A program made the position numbers and the translations under genes. A stretch of DNA of 64,000 bases, from the NCBI GenBank assembly GCA_934725855.1, contig CAKVCL010000012.1:24120-88119 (forward strand), given 5' to 3'. Below the pieces are notes generated by a model. The model did not search any database. It was not told where the DNA came from and saw only the letters and a program-made list of their open reading frames with translations. The DNA is from an uncultured Cellulosilyticum sp. (GTDB taxonomy: Bacteria; Bacillota; Clostridia; Lachnospirales; Cellulosilyticaceae). How positions within the stretch are numbered: position 1 is the stretch's first letter; each line of letters begins with the position of its first letter. Of this stretch, positions 39,693 through 49,424 are shown piece by piece.

Positions 39693-41150
39693 TTAATCTT
39701 TCTTATAGTTCTCAAGCATTTTTTCTCTTAACGCATAAAGCTCATCAGATAAAACAACTTGCATAATTTGTGGATTAACAAGTCGTTTGTATTCTTCCCA
39801 TAAAGTATCTAACTCTTCTTTAGCATAGGCTTTAATAGCCATTGTTTCTGGCTGGTCATATACAAGCTTTCCAGCTACAAAGACTGGAACCAAAAGCTCT
39901 CTAAGTGTATAAGTATTGGCTTTAAGTTTAATTTTCTTCCATCTTGCTTTTGTTTCATAAAGCACAAGTGGTTTGGTTTCATCAAACACTTCATGTTCAA
40001 GTGCAATAATATCTGCAATCATTTTTCCTGTTTGTTTGTCATAAACACGAATAAGTTTTTTCACCCCTGGATTAGTAACTTTTTCTGGATTATCAGAAAT
40101 TTTGATTTTAGGAATTTCAACGCCATCTCTGCCAATCTCAGCGGCCAATTTATAAATACCACCAAAAGATGGGCAGTCAGATGAAGTAATCAGGTTCGTT
40201 CCTACACCCCATAAAGTAATTTTAGCCCCTTGTCTTTTAAGGTCAGCAATGAGCATTTCATCAAGGTCACATGAAGCACTAATAATAGCGTCTTTATGTC
40301 CTGCAGCATCTAGCATTTGTCTAGCCTTCTTAGAAAGGTAAGCAAGGTCACCACTGTCTAATCTTATGCCGTAAGACTTCATTTCTACACCTGCTGCCTT
40401 CATTTCATCAAATACTTTAATCGCATTAGGTACACCTGATTCTAGTGTGTCATAAGTATCTACAAGTAAAATACATTTATCTGGGAATAATTTAGCATAC
40501 GCTCTAAAGGCTTCTATTTCCTCATCAAAACTCATTACCCAGCTATGTGCATGTGTTCCTGAAACAGGTACATTAAACATTTGTCCTGTGAGCACATTAG
40601 AAGTTCCTGCACACCCCCCAATAATAGCTGCTCTAGCCCCATAAATTCCTGCATCAGGGCCCTGTGCACGACGAAGTCCAAATTCAAGTATTGGATCACC
40701 TTCTGCGGCTTTTACCACTCTTGCTGCTTTAGTTGCAATCAAACTTTGGTGATTAATCATATTTAGCAAGGCTGTTTCTACAAATTGAGCTTCAAAAATA
40801 GGCGCTTTAACTCTCATTAAAACTTCCATTGGAAATACAACCGTTCCTTCAGGTATCGCATAAATATCTCCTGTAAATTTGAAGTTTCTAAGATAATCTA
40901 AAAATTCATCTTGAAAAGTATTCAAACTTGCAAGATATTCAATATCCCCTTCAGTAAAAGCTAAGTTTTGAATATATTCAATCGTTTGAGATAACCCTGC
41001 ACAAATCGCATAACCGTTTTTCGATGGATTGTTCCTGTAGAATAAATCAAATACAACTTCATGATTATTGGTATCGTTGTTATAATACCCTTGCATCATC
41101 GTAAGTTGATATAAATCCGTTAGTAATGTTAAATTTCTTTGAGTGTTCAT
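39693..41150 (-). CDS. pncB: Nicotinate phosphoribosyltransferase
   Basis: A 485-aa enzyme of the NAD salvage pathway that makes nicotinate mononucleotide from nicotinate and PRPP using ATP. Motifs: LLTDLYQLTMMQGYY at the start, EFGLRRAQGPDAG, a GTHAHSWVMSF segment with the usually phosphorylated His, and YGIRLDSGDLAYLSKKAR. Length is that of the type found in Firmicutes. AGGAG precedes the ATG. First gene of the run pncB-plsC-fapA-orf154; 240 bp upstream of it lies the divergent T-box leader. Confidence 0.96.
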   Translation of the reverse strand: MNTQRNLTLLTDLYQLTMMQGYYNNDTNNHEVVFDLFYRNNPSKNGYAICAGLSQTIEYIQNLAFTEGDIEYLASLNTFQDEFLDYLRNFKFTGDIYAIPEGTVVFPMEVLMRVKAPIFEAQFVETALLNMINHQSLIATKAARVVKAAEGDPILEFGLRRAQGPDAGIYGARAAIIGGCAGTSNVLTGQMFNVPVSGTHAHSWVMSFDEEIEAFRAYAKLFPDKCILLVDTYDTLESGVPNAIKVFDEMKAAGVEMKSYGIRLDSGDLAYLSKKARQMLDAAGHKDAIISASCDLDEMLIADLKRQGAKITLWGVGTNLITSSDCPSFGGIYKLAAEIGRDGVEIPKIKISDNPEKVTNPGVKKLIRVYDKQTGKMIADIIALEHEVFDETKPLVLYETKARWKKIKLKANTYTLRELLVPVFVAGKLVYDQPETMAIKAYAKEELDTLWEEYKRLVNPQIMQVVLSDELYALREKMLENYKKD

Positions 41151-41389
41151 TGTTCCAATCTCCTATCTTGTATTTTCCTATAGGGTTTGCACATTTACTT
41201 TATTTTAGTATACATCAAAATAAGCTTAATTTGTGTATCTTGAATATTTTTTTTATAAATATTATCAATTTCTTGTCTTTTTGTTCTTAGGTGTGTTTTT
41301 CTTCCTTATTATCCTTTACAAAATTAACCTTTACAAAGCATTTTTTTGACTTTATAATATTCATATTAGATTTTTATATTCAAACACAA

Positions 41390-41690
41390 TGAAGAGGAAA
41401 AGTACATCTTTCGAAGCGTCCTAGCGAGTGAGGTTGGTGAGAGCTCATACGATAGAAATTTGGAAAAATCGCCTTGGAGTGGCAGACTGAAACATATAGA
41501 ATTTGGCAATACTTTTATTAGTTTATCTATCAAGCATCCATTCTATATAAAGTAGACTCTGACGGTTTCCTACCGTTACCGTAAGGAAAGGTATAACGAG
41601 TGGTCGTATTTACGGCAAATCAGGTGGTACCGCGGAAGATTGCACATAACGCTCTTTCGTCCTGTCTATGGATGATGGGGCTTTTTTATT
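41390..41690 (+). promoter_or_regulatory. T-box leader (tRNA-Ile) of ileS
   Basis: A T-box riboswitch. Stem I begins near 41392 (GAGGAAAAGTACATC, with an AGTA-type box). The specifier is read as ATC (Ile) at 41468-41470, followed by the typical GCCTTGGAGT. The T-box core AGGTGGTACCGCGG is at 41622-41635, with TGGT to pair with an uncharged tRNA ending ACCA. The terminator hairpin (CTCTTTCGTCC / GGATGATGGGG) is followed by CTTTTTT to 41687. Uncharged tRNA-Ile should stabilise the antiterminator and turn on ileS. The rest of the 41151-41389 gap is AT-rich with no confident promoter. Confidence 0.95.
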
Positions 41691-41744
41691 TGCCACAAGT
41701 CCATATTTTGTAAAATTAATCTTATAAAAAATAGGAGGTCTAGT

Positions 41745-44700
41745 ATGTACAAGAAAGTAGATACCACCCTTAACTTTGTGGACAGAGAACTTGAAGTCCT
41801 TAAGTTTTGGAAAGACAATCATGTCTTTGAAGAATCAATTAAATCTAGAGAAGGCGGCCCTATATTCACATTTTATGATGGTCCTCCAACAGCTAATGGG
41901 AAACCTCACATTGGTCATATCTTAACACGTACAATGAAAGATATTATGCCACGTTACAAAACGATGAAAGGTTATAAAGTGCTTCGTAAAGCTGGTTGGG
42001 ATACACATGGTCTTCCAGTAGAACTTGAAGTAGAAAAACTTCTTGGCATCAGTGGTAAACCACAAATTGAAGATTATGGGGTTGAACCTTTCATCAAAAA
42101 ATGTAAGGAAAGTGTTTGGAAATACCAAAGTGAATGGGAAAAGATGTCTGACCGTGTAGGTTACTGGGTAGACATGGAGCATCCTTATGTGACTTATGAT
42201 AATAACTATATTGAATCTGTATGGTGGTCTCTTCGTCAAATCTGGGATAAAAACCTTATTTACAAAGGTCACAAAATCGTTCCTTACTGCCCTCGTTGTG
42301 GAACCTCTCTTTCTTCACACGAAGTGGCTCAAGGCTACAAAGATATTAAAGACCAAACGGCTACTTGTCGCTTTAAAGTAAAAGGTGAAGACAATACCTA
42401 CCTTTTAGCTTGGACAACAACACCATGGACCCTTCCATCTAACGTGGCTCTTTGCGTTAACCCAGATCATGATTATGTTAAAGCAACCTTTGAAGGGGCA
42501 ACTTATATCTTAGCTGAAGCATTAGTTGAAGCTGTTTTAGGAACAGAAGGCGTAGAAATTACACAAAAATTCAAAGGTGCTGAGTTATGTGATACAGAAT
42601 ATGAACCATTATTCACTTGCGCTAAAACAGATAAAAGAGCTTTCTTCGTAGTAGCTGATGACTATGTAACCCTTACAGATGGTACGGGTATCGTTCATAT
42701 TGCTCCTGCATTTGGTGAAGATGATGCAAGAGTTGGTCGCACGAATGACCTTCCATTTGTTCAACTTGTTAATGAGCAAGGTCACTTTACTGAAGAATTT
42801 ACAGCCCAATTCCCAGAACTTAAAGATGTGTTCGTAAAAGACGCAGATAAAGCTATCCTTAAATACCTTAAAGAACAAGGTACATTATTTAAAGCAATTC
42901 CTCACACACATAGCTACCCACACTGCTGGAGATGTGATACCCCACTTCTTTACTATGCACGTGATACTTGGTTCATCGAAATGACTAAAGTACGTGATAA
43001 ACTTGTAGCAAATAATAAAACAGTAAACTGGATGCCTGAATCTATTGGCGAAGGTCGTTTCGGTAACTTCCTTGAAGGTGTTATTGACTGGGGTCTTTCT
43101 CGTTCAAGATACTGGGGTACTCCACTTCCTATCTGGGAATGTAAATGTGGTCACAAACACTTAATCGGAAGCATTGAAGAATTAAAATCTATGAGTAAAG
43201 ATTGCCCTGATGACATCGAGCTTCATAAACCATATATTGATAACGTTCACTTAACTTGTCCTAAATGTGGCGGCGAAATGAAACGTGTATCTGATGTAAT
43301 CGACTGCTGGTATGATAGTGGTTCTATGCCATTTGCACAACTTCACTATCCATTTGAAAACAAAGAAGTATTCGAAGAAAACTTCCCAGCTGACTTTATT
43401 TCAGAAGCGGTTGACCAAACTCGTGGTTGGTTCTACACCCTTATGGCGATCTCTACTTTAATCTTTGACAAAGCACCTTACAAAAACGTTATTGTTCTTG
43501 GACACGTAGGTGACAAAGATGGTATCAAAATGAGTAAACACAAAGGTAACGTTGTAGACCCTTGGTCAGTTCTTGATGTGCAAGGTGCAGATGCGGTTCG
43601 TTGGTACTTCTACTCTGCTTCAGCGCCATGGCTTCCAAGCCGTTTTGCAGGTGAAAACGTTAGCGAATCACAACGTAAGTTCATGGGTACCTTCTGGAAT
43701 ACTTACGCATTCTATGTCCTTTATGCAAACATCGATCACTTCGACCCAACAAAATACGAACTTAAATATGATACTTTAAACATGATGGATAAATGGATTC
43801 TTTCAAGACTCCATACCTTAATCAAAACAGTTGACGACCATCTTGAAAACTACAGAATCTTTGAAGCTTCTCGTGATATGCAAAACTTCGTAGATGACTT
43901 ATCTAACTGGTATGTTCGTCGTAGCCGTGAAAGATTCTGGCAAAGCGATATGCCACAAGATAAGATTAATGCTTACAAGACACTTCATACCGTTCTTGTA
44001 ACACTTGCTAAAATCTCAGCACCATTTATTCCATTTATGGCAGAACAAGTTTACCAAAACCTTGTTAAATCTGTTGATAGCAAAGCTCCTATGAGTGTTC
44101 ACTTATGTGACTTCCCAGTATGCGACGAAGCTATGATTGATGCTGAACTTGAAAAATACATGAATGAAGTTCTCGCAATCGTTGTTCTTGGACGTAGCTG
44201 TCGTAACGAAAGCAATATCAAAAACCGTCAACCAGTTGGCAACCTTTATGTAGGTGCTACAGAAGTCCTTCCAAAAGAATTCATCGATATCGTAGCAGAA
44301 GAATTAAACGTTAAACACGTAGAATTCACTACAGAAGCAGCAGACTTCATTTCTTATACCTTCAAGCCACAAATGCGTACATTAGGACCAAAATACGGTA
44401 AAATGCTTAACGCTATTCGAACTACTCTTCAAGAACTTGACGGAAGCGCAGCGATGGCTGAACTTAATGCAAATGATGTGCTTAAATTAACAATTGAAGG
44501 ACAAGAAATTGAACTTACAAGAGATGATCTTCTCATCAGTACCGCTCAAAAAGAAGGTTATGCTGCTGCTACAGATAATGGATATACTGTTGCAATCGAT
44601 ACAAACCTTACAGAAGAACTTCTTGAAGAAGGTTTCGTTCGTGAAGTCACTTCTAAGATTCAAACCATGAGAAAAGAAGCTGACTTTGAAGTACAAGATC

Positions 44701-44876
44701 ATATCCTTGTATCTTACACAGGTAGTGAAAAAGCTACTGCTATTGTAAGCAAAAATGCTGAATATATCGCCTCTGAAGTTCTTGCTAACTCAGTTTCTGC
44801 TACTCCAGTAGATGGATTTACAAAAGAATGGAAAGTAAATGGTGAAGACTTAACCCTTAGTGTTAAAAGAGCTTAA
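41745..44876 (+). CDS. ileS: Isoleucyl-tRNA synthetase (type 2, long form)
   Basis: A 1043-aa class I aminoacyl-tRNA synthetase. HIGH is at 55-58 (GKPHIGHILTR), KMSKH at 595-599, and the CP1 editing domain (about 200-400) includes LAWTTTPWTLPSNVA and GTGIVHIAPAFGEDD. Zinc-type Cys pairs are in CPRCGTS, CWRCD and CPKCGGE. The length and the CPRCG insertion place it in the eukaryote-like IleRS2 class, known to resist mupirocin, rather than the roughly 930-aa IleRS1. AGGAGG lies upstream of the ATG. Codon use is rich in CTT, ACC and similar C-ending or T-ending codons, unlike the surface genes, which suggests high expression. Confidence 0.98.
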   Translation: MYKKVDTTLNFVDRELEVLKFWKDNHVFEESIKSREGGPIFTFYDGPPTANGKPHIGHILTRTMKDIMPRYKTMKGYKVLRKAGWDTHGLPVELEVEKLLGISGKPQIEDYGVEPFIKKCKESVWKYQSEWEKMSDRVGYWVDMEHPYVTYDNNYIESVWWSLRQIWDKNLIYKGHKIVPYCPRCGTSLSSHEVAQGYKDIKDQTATCRFKVKGEDNTYLLAWTTTPWTLPSNVALCVNPDHDYVKATFEGATYILAEALVEAVLGTEGVEITQKFKGAELCDTEYEPLFTCAKTDKRAFFVVADDYVTLTDGTGIVHIAPAFGEDDARVGRTNDLPFVQLVNEQGHFTEEFTAQFPELKDVFVKDADKAILKYLKEQGTLFKAIPHTHSYPHCWRCDTPLLYYARDTWFIEMTKVRDKLVANNKTVNWMPESIGEGRFGNFLEGVIDWGLSRSRYWGTPLPIWECKCGHKHLIGSIEELKSMSKDCPDDIELHKPYIDNVHLTCPKCGGEMKRVSDVIDCWYDSGSMPFAQLHYPFENKEVFEENFPADFISEAVDQTRGWFYTLMAISTLIFDKAPYKNVIVLGHVGDKDGIKMSKHKGNVVDPWSVLDVQGADAVRWYFYSASAPWLPSRFAGENVSESQRKFMGTFWNTYAFYVLYANIDHFDPTKYELKYDTLNMMDKWILSRLHTLIKTVDDHLENYRIFEASRDMQNFVDDLSNWYVRRSRERFWQSDMPQDKINAYKTLHTVLVTLAKISAPFIPFMAEQVYQNLVKSVDSKAPMSVHLCDFPVCDEAMIDAELEKYMNEVLAIVVLGRSCRNESNIKNRQPVGNLYVGATEVLPKEFIDIVAEELNVKHVEFTTEAADFISYTFKPQMRTLGPKYGKMLNAIRTTLQELDGSAAMAELNANDVLKLTIEGQEIELTRDDLLISTAQKEGYAAATDNGYTVAIDTNLTEELLEEGFVREVTSKIQTMRKEADFEVQDHILVSYTGSEKATAIVSKNAEYIASEVLANSVSATPVDGFTKEWKVNGEDLTLSVKRA

Positions 44877-44918
44877 TCCATAAATTTTCTAGCTCCATCT
44901 AAATAGCCTAAAATCAAA

Positions 44919-44962
44919 CAAGACCTCTAAAATAAGTTAATCCACTTATCTTAGAGGTCTTG
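44919..44962. terminator. Bidirectional terminator between ileS and the response regulator
   Basis: Arms CAAGACCTCTAA..AATAAG / CTTAT-CTTAGAGGTCTTG with T-runs on the plus side (TTTTAATT) and A/T tracts on the minus side. The two convergent genes share it. Confidence 0.85.
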
Positions 44963-44986
44963 TTTTAATTGTAAATATTGTCCCTA

Positions 44987-45802
44987 TCATTTAGAAATGC
45001 TTTCTTTTTGCTTAACTACAATTCCTTTTTCTTTAATAAACTCCGTAGGTGCTATGCCTATATACTTCTTGAACACTTGACAAAAATGCTTATACTCATT
45101 AAATCCAGTTTTTTCTGACACCTCATAGACTTTATAAATTCCTTGATTTAATAACTCAACGGCTTTTTGAAGTCTATACTTATGTAAAATTTCTAAAAAG
45201 GTTTGTGAAACCTGTTCTTTTAATTTCCTACTTAAATAACTTCCACTTACCCCTAATTCATCTGCAACCATTTCTATGGTTAATTTCTCATCGTATCTAT
45301 TTCTAATCACTTCTAATGCTTTTTCTACATAAACATTGTTGCCTTGTTTTTGTATATAAAATTCCAAGTTAATCAGTTCTACTTCACTTTTATCTTTTGT
45401 ATTTTCTTTTAAGGTACTCATCTTACGTTCTTCATAAATTTCATTTTTTATTTTATCAACAACCTTCTTTAATGCCTGTTCATCTACTGGTTTAAGAAGA
45501 TACTCAAATACTCTTAGCTTAATCGCCTTTTGAGCATATTCAAATTCACTATAACTCGTTAGAATAACACTTTTAAACTCATATTCGTCTTTAGCTGCTT
45601 CGAGCATTTCAATGCCATTCATCTTAGGCATGATAATGTCTGTAAAAACAATGTCAGGCTGAAGCTCTTGTATTTTCTCCAAGCCCTCTTTTCCATTTCT
45701 TGCCTCACCTACTATGACGCACTCCATACTCGTCCAGTCTACAGTATGGATAAACCCTTTTCGGATAATCTCTTCATCCTCCACCACCAAAACTCTTAGC
45801 AT
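44987..45802 (-). CDS. YesN-like response regulator (receiver + AraC HTH)
   Basis: A 271-aa response regulator. The receiver domain (1-120) has acidic residues D9/E10, phospho-acceptor D55 (DIVFTDIIMPKMNG) and the LLKPVD lysine near 107. The C-terminus (about 165-262) is a two-HTH AraC domain (ELGVSGSYLSRKLKEQ, VSEKTGFNEYKHFCQVFKKYIGIAP). It should bind DNA as a dimer when phosphorylated by the adjacent kinase, which it overlaps by 7 bp. The likely target is the ABC importer operon upstream; that is inference from position. Confidence 0.94.
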   Translation of the reverse strand: MLRVLVVEDEEIIRKGFIHTVDWTSMECVIVGEARNGKEGLEKIQELQPDIVFTDIIMPKMNGIEMLEAAKDEYEFKSVILTSYSEFEYAQKAIKLRVFEYLLKPVDEQALKKVVDKIKNEIYEERKMSTLKENTKDKSEVELINLEFYIQKQGNNVYVEKALEVIRNRYDEKLTIEMVADELGVSGSYLSRKLKEQVSQTFLEILHKYRLQKAVELLNQGIYKVYEVSEKTGFNEYKHFCQVFKKYIGIAPTEFIKEKGIVVKQKESISK

Positions 45803-47508
45803 GTCATGTTCCCCCTCTTGTTAATAGGCAGAATAATTTTTACTACTGTCCCTTCATTTACTTCACTTTTTATATCTATCCCATAGGCTTTGCCATACAT
45901 GAGTTGTATTCGTTTATGTACATTATACAGTCCAATATGATTAGATGGATTAGTCTCTTTCTTTAACATATCCTGTAATTCATTTAGCTTAGATTCCTCC
46001 ATTCCTATTCCATCATCATAAATTACAATCACAAGATCATCTGCTAAAAAACTTGCCTTAACTTTTACTGTGAGCTCATCCTTATCTCCAAAAGCATATT
46101 TAATGGCATTTTCAATAATAGGTTGTAAAATTAACTTAGGGACAATGCAGTTTTCAACATCTCTTTCAATATAAATATGATAATGAAATCTTTCACTAAA
46201 TCGATATTGTTGAATCAATAAATAACACTTCGTGTATTCAATATCCTCTTTCATGGTTACATCTAAAATACCATTATTAATGCTATATCTCAATAAAGTT
46301 GATAGGCTTACAATCATTTTACTTGCAGCATCTGGATCTAATTTTGACATATAACGAATATGTTCAAGCGTGTTAAATAAAAAGTGAGGGTTGAATTGTG
46401 ATTCTAACTGTTTAATTTCTGCCAAACTTGCTTGCTTAATCTTTTCTTCATTAATATCAATAAGTTTCTTAATGCTAGTTAACATTAGATTATACGATTT
46501 TCCAATCACCTCAAATTCATCATAGGATTTTATATAAAGCTCCTCTTCCAGATTGCCTTTTTGAACCTTTTCAAAGGCTTCTACAACTTTATCAATAATC
46601 TTTGTTTTCTCTCTTGTAATCTCCTTTGCAACAATTAACATGGCAATAATTAATCCTGTCATAAAAAGTACAAAGAAAGAGCCTGCCCAAATAAATACTT
46701 TATAAAGATTTCCTACTTCTTTAAAGGTATACACAAACAGCTTATTAGAAACAATACTACTATTTTCTTTATAATACTTATTTCCATCTATTGTAAGGTT
46801 ATTGCTTTCTTCTTTAAATTCATTTCTCAGCTTATCTTGACTATTGTTAAATCGCTGAGTGGTTTCTAGAAAAATATTATCATATTGATCGGTGACAATC
46901 ATCTGAACATCAACATCATTAAAAGTTTTTGTAAACTCATCTCCATATAACACAAAAAGAAGATAACCATTTATCCCCTCTTTTCCAACTATCGCCTTGC
47001 CAATTAATAGCTTTGAGCGATTCAAATTATCCTTATAAGTTTTATTGCACTCTAGAATGACTTCATCCGAATGATCATGCATCCTTTTAGTAATGCCCCA
47101 TGAAACCTCTTTACCTTGTGGAATAAAGGTTGGAACCTGATTTGTACTCCCTGCTAACCACTCATATTCTTTATCCAAGATATAAAAATCCACTGCCTCT
47201 GGTATGCTATTAGCAATATGATAAAGTTCTTCATATGCTACATGCTTTAGTCTTTCATCCATTAATAATTCATAAAATATTTCATCACCTGCTAATTCGT
47301 CAGATTCTTGTACAAAATCAGATATAACCTTTTCTAATCTTTTTTGTATTTCTAAGTTCTTCTCTTCTACACATGTAATGATGGTGCGATTCCAAATAAG
47401 ATACACAACTCCAAAGATAATAACAGTTACTAAAGAAATAGGAATAAGGGCATAAACAACAAAGATACGATAAATATCTTCTTTAAAGCGTTTCTTTTTT
47501 GACTGCAT
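45796..47508 (-). CDS. YesM-like sensor histidine kinase
   Basis: A 570-aa membrane kinase with two membrane segments (about 14-36 and 277-299) around a 240-residue extracellular sensor. A HAMP-like linker (about 300-350), the His_kinase domain with QLESQFNPHFLFNTLEHIRYM (H375) and an HATPase domain (LQPIIENAIKYAFGD; YDDGIGM; HIGLYNVHKRIQLMYG) follow. This is the 5TMR-independent YesM type common in gut and soil Firmicutes, where it often senses sugars or their binding proteins. It lies 260 bp after the permease gene, with a strong terminator between. Confidence 0.94.
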   Translation of the reverse strand: MQSKKKRFKEDIYRIFVVYALIPISLVTVIIFGVVYLIWNRTIITCVEEKNLEIQKRLEKVISDFVQESDELAGDEIFYELLMDERLKHVAYEELYHIANSIPEAVDFYILDKEYEWLAGSTNQVPTFIPQGKEVSWGITKRMHDHSDEVILECNKTYKDNLNRSKLLIGKAIVGKEGINGYLLFVLYGDEFTKTFNDVDVQMIVTDQYDNIFLETTQRFNNSQDKLRNEFKEESNNLTIDGNKYYKENSSIVSNKLFVYTFKEVGNLYKVFIWAGSFFVLFMTGLIIAMLIVAKEITREKTKIIDKVVEAFEKVQKGNLEEELYIKSYDEFEVIGKSYNLMLTSIKKLIDINEEKIKQASLAEIKQLESQFNPHFLFNTLEHIRYMSKLDPDAASKMIVSLSTLLRYSINNGILDVTMKEDIEYTKCYLLIQQYRFSERFHYHIYIERDVENCIVPKLILQPIIENAIKYAFGDKDELTVKVKASFLADDLVIVIYDDGIGMEESKLNELQDMLKKETNPSNHIGLYNVHKRIQLMYGKAYGIDIKSEVNEGTVVKIILPINKRGNMTC

Positions 47509-47616
47509 TGTTTGATGCCTCCTTACAAAATTTTATATATTAAAACTATACATTATCTTCTGATTTTCAACAATGTTATCTTTCATCACTAGTAACAATA
47601 TATAAATAAAAAAATT

Positions 47617-47660
47617 GATTATAAATAATTCGAAGCGTCAACTTCAAATTATTTATAATC
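47617..47660 (-). terminator. Strong terminator after the ABC permease gene
   Basis: Arms of 19 bp, GATTATAAATAATTTGAAG / CTTCGAATTATTTATAATC, with one mismatch and a six-base loop, followed on the minus strand by AATTTTTTTATT. It divides the transporter operon from the kinase and regulator. Confidence 0.9.
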
Positions 47661-47768
47661 ATTGATTTAACTTGATAGATAACCTAAATGGGGGAGATCA
47701 TCTATAACCTTTTTAAGTCCAATTAACAATGAATAAACTATTAAAGAAGGGGTATAGCTTATTCATTT

Positions 47769-49424
47769 CTATATATTGACTTCTTTATTGCCTGATAGTT
47801 TAAAGAAGATCAATAACGAAATAACAGTGGTCACGGTTAATATCGTAGATAAAGCTGCTGCTGTTCCGTAACTTGCTCTAATAACTTCTGTATAAATCGC
47901 AACTGACATCGTCTTCGTTTTCCCTGTATACAGAATAATAGAAGAGCTTAACTCATTAATAACTGTAATCCAGCTTAAAATGGCTCCTGAGAACACACCA
48001 GGTAACATCATAACTGCTGTAACTTTAAAGAAAGTTTTTACTGGTGAACATCCTAAGCTGATAGAAGCCTCTTCCATACTTGGGCTAATCTGATACAAAA
48101 TCGCTGCACTAGAACGTAGTGTATATGGAAGCCTTCTAATAACAAATGAAACAATCATGATAATAAATGTTCCGCTTAATAAAAGTGGCTTCTTATTAAA
48201 TGCAAGAAGTAAAGTAATACCAAGTACTGAACCTGGAATAATGTATGGGAACATAGTCAGTGTATCAATAATTCCTGTTAATGTATTCTTTCTTCTAGTA
48301 GAAAGATACGCAATAAACATACCTAATAAAATAATAAGTACAATGGCAATTAAACCATATAGATAACTGTTTGCAACAGCCTTGCCTGCTGTTTCAAAGA
48401 TTTTACGATAACTGTCTAATGAGAAACCTTTTGTAAACATTGACCCTTTTGTCTTAAGAAATGAAGTGTAGATAACGGTAATTTGTGGAATAATAGATAA
48501 AAATACTGAGCAGTAAATAAAGATATGTATGAGTACTCCACTTACCCCTTTTGCTTCTTTAGGTTGAATTGGTCTTAATGAACTCATTGTAAAAGATTTC
48601 TTATTAACAACATATTTCTGAGCCATAAATAATACTGCTGTAATGAGCACCATGATGGCTGCCATGGCTGCTGCAAAGTTAGCTTGACCACCTACTTCAC
48701 TAATGAACTCTGAGTAAATGATAACTGGCATAACACTATAACCTTCACCAATGAGCATTGGTGTACCAAAGTCTGCTAAGGCGTTCATAAATACAAGAAG
48801 TGCGCCTGCAAGTACAGTTGGTAAAATAAGTGGAATAATAATCGTTGCAACTTTTTTAACGGCATTACAGCCAAGACTTTCTGCTGCTTCACTTAATGAA
48901 ACATCTATTTTCTTTAATGCCCCTGATACATACATATAGATAAATGGATAGAGCTTCAAGGTAAATACTAATAAAATTCCTCCAAAACCATATACAGAAG
49001 GCATTTCAAAACCAAATAAGTTAGATAAAAATTTAGTAACAACACCGCTTCTACCACATAATAAAATCCAAGAATATGCTCCGATAAATGGTGGTGAAAG
49101 CATTGAAATAATAACGAGTACTTCTACAAGTCCTTTTAGCTTAATTTTATAGCAGGTCATAAAGTAAGCAAGTGGTGCACCGATTAAGATTGCTAATATC
49201 GTTACACATACGGTTACTTTAAAACTGTTAAACATAGATTGATAATAATATTTCTTTTGAAAGAATCTTGCAAAGTTTGCAAGTGTAAAGGCACCTGTTT
49301 CTGTATCTTTAAAACCACTCGCAAAAAGTGAAATTAAAGGATACACTAGAAATAATGCAAATATACCCATGATTACCAGAGTCATTACACTCCAGAAATC
49401 CCATTTCATTTTAGCTTTATTCAT
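47769..49424 (-). CDS. AfuB/FbpB-type ABC permease, two fused halves
   Basis: A 551-aa permease with about 12 membrane helices formed by two fused binding-protein-dependent permease domains. Each half has an EAA loop: EAAESLGCNAVKKVATIIIPLILP in the first and EEASISLGCSPVKTFFKVTAVMMLPG in the second. The FbpB/AfuB/SfuB family imports ferric iron, 2-aminoethylphosphonate or sugar phosphates. The ATG at 49424 overlaps the ATPase stop by 8 bp. The upstream in-frame ATG at 49436 has no spacing to the AAGG, so it is not used here. Confidence 0.93.
   Translation of the reverse strand: MNKAKMKWDFWSVMTLVIMGIFALFLVYPLISLFASGFKDTETGAFTLANFARFFQKKYYYQSMFNSFKVTVCVTILAILIGAPLAYFMTCYKIKLKGLVEVLVIISMLSPPFIGAYSWILLCGRSGVVTKFLSNLFGFEMPSVYGFGGILLVFTLKLYPFIYMYVSGALKKIDVSLSEAAESLGCNAVKKVATIIIPLILPTVLAGALLVFMNALADFGTPMLIGEGYSVMPVIIYSEFISEVGGQANFAAAMAAIMVLITAVLFMAQKYVVNKKSFTMSSLRPIQPKEAKGVSGVLIHIFIYCSVFLSIIPQITVIYTSFLKTKGSMFTKGFSLDSYRKIFETAGKAVANSYLYGLIAIVLIILLGMFIAYLSTRRKNTLTGIIDTLTMFPYIIPGSVLGITLLLAFNKKPLLLSGTFIIMIVSFVIRRLPYTLRSSAAILYQISPSMEEASISLGCSPVKTFFKVTAVMMLPGVFSGAILSWITVINELSSSIILYTGKTKTMSVAIYTEVIRASYGTAAALSTILTVTTVISLLIFFKLSGNKEVNI

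Noticed and set aside
41346..41358. TTGACT and TATAAT before the T-box as an ileS promoter
   Set aside because: The two boxes are separated by one base, so they cannot form a sigma-A promoter; no other well-spaced pair was found.
41610..41822. 70-codon minus-strand frame over the T-box and ileS start
   Set aside because: It lies inside the T-box structure and antisense to ileS; it has no ribosome site.
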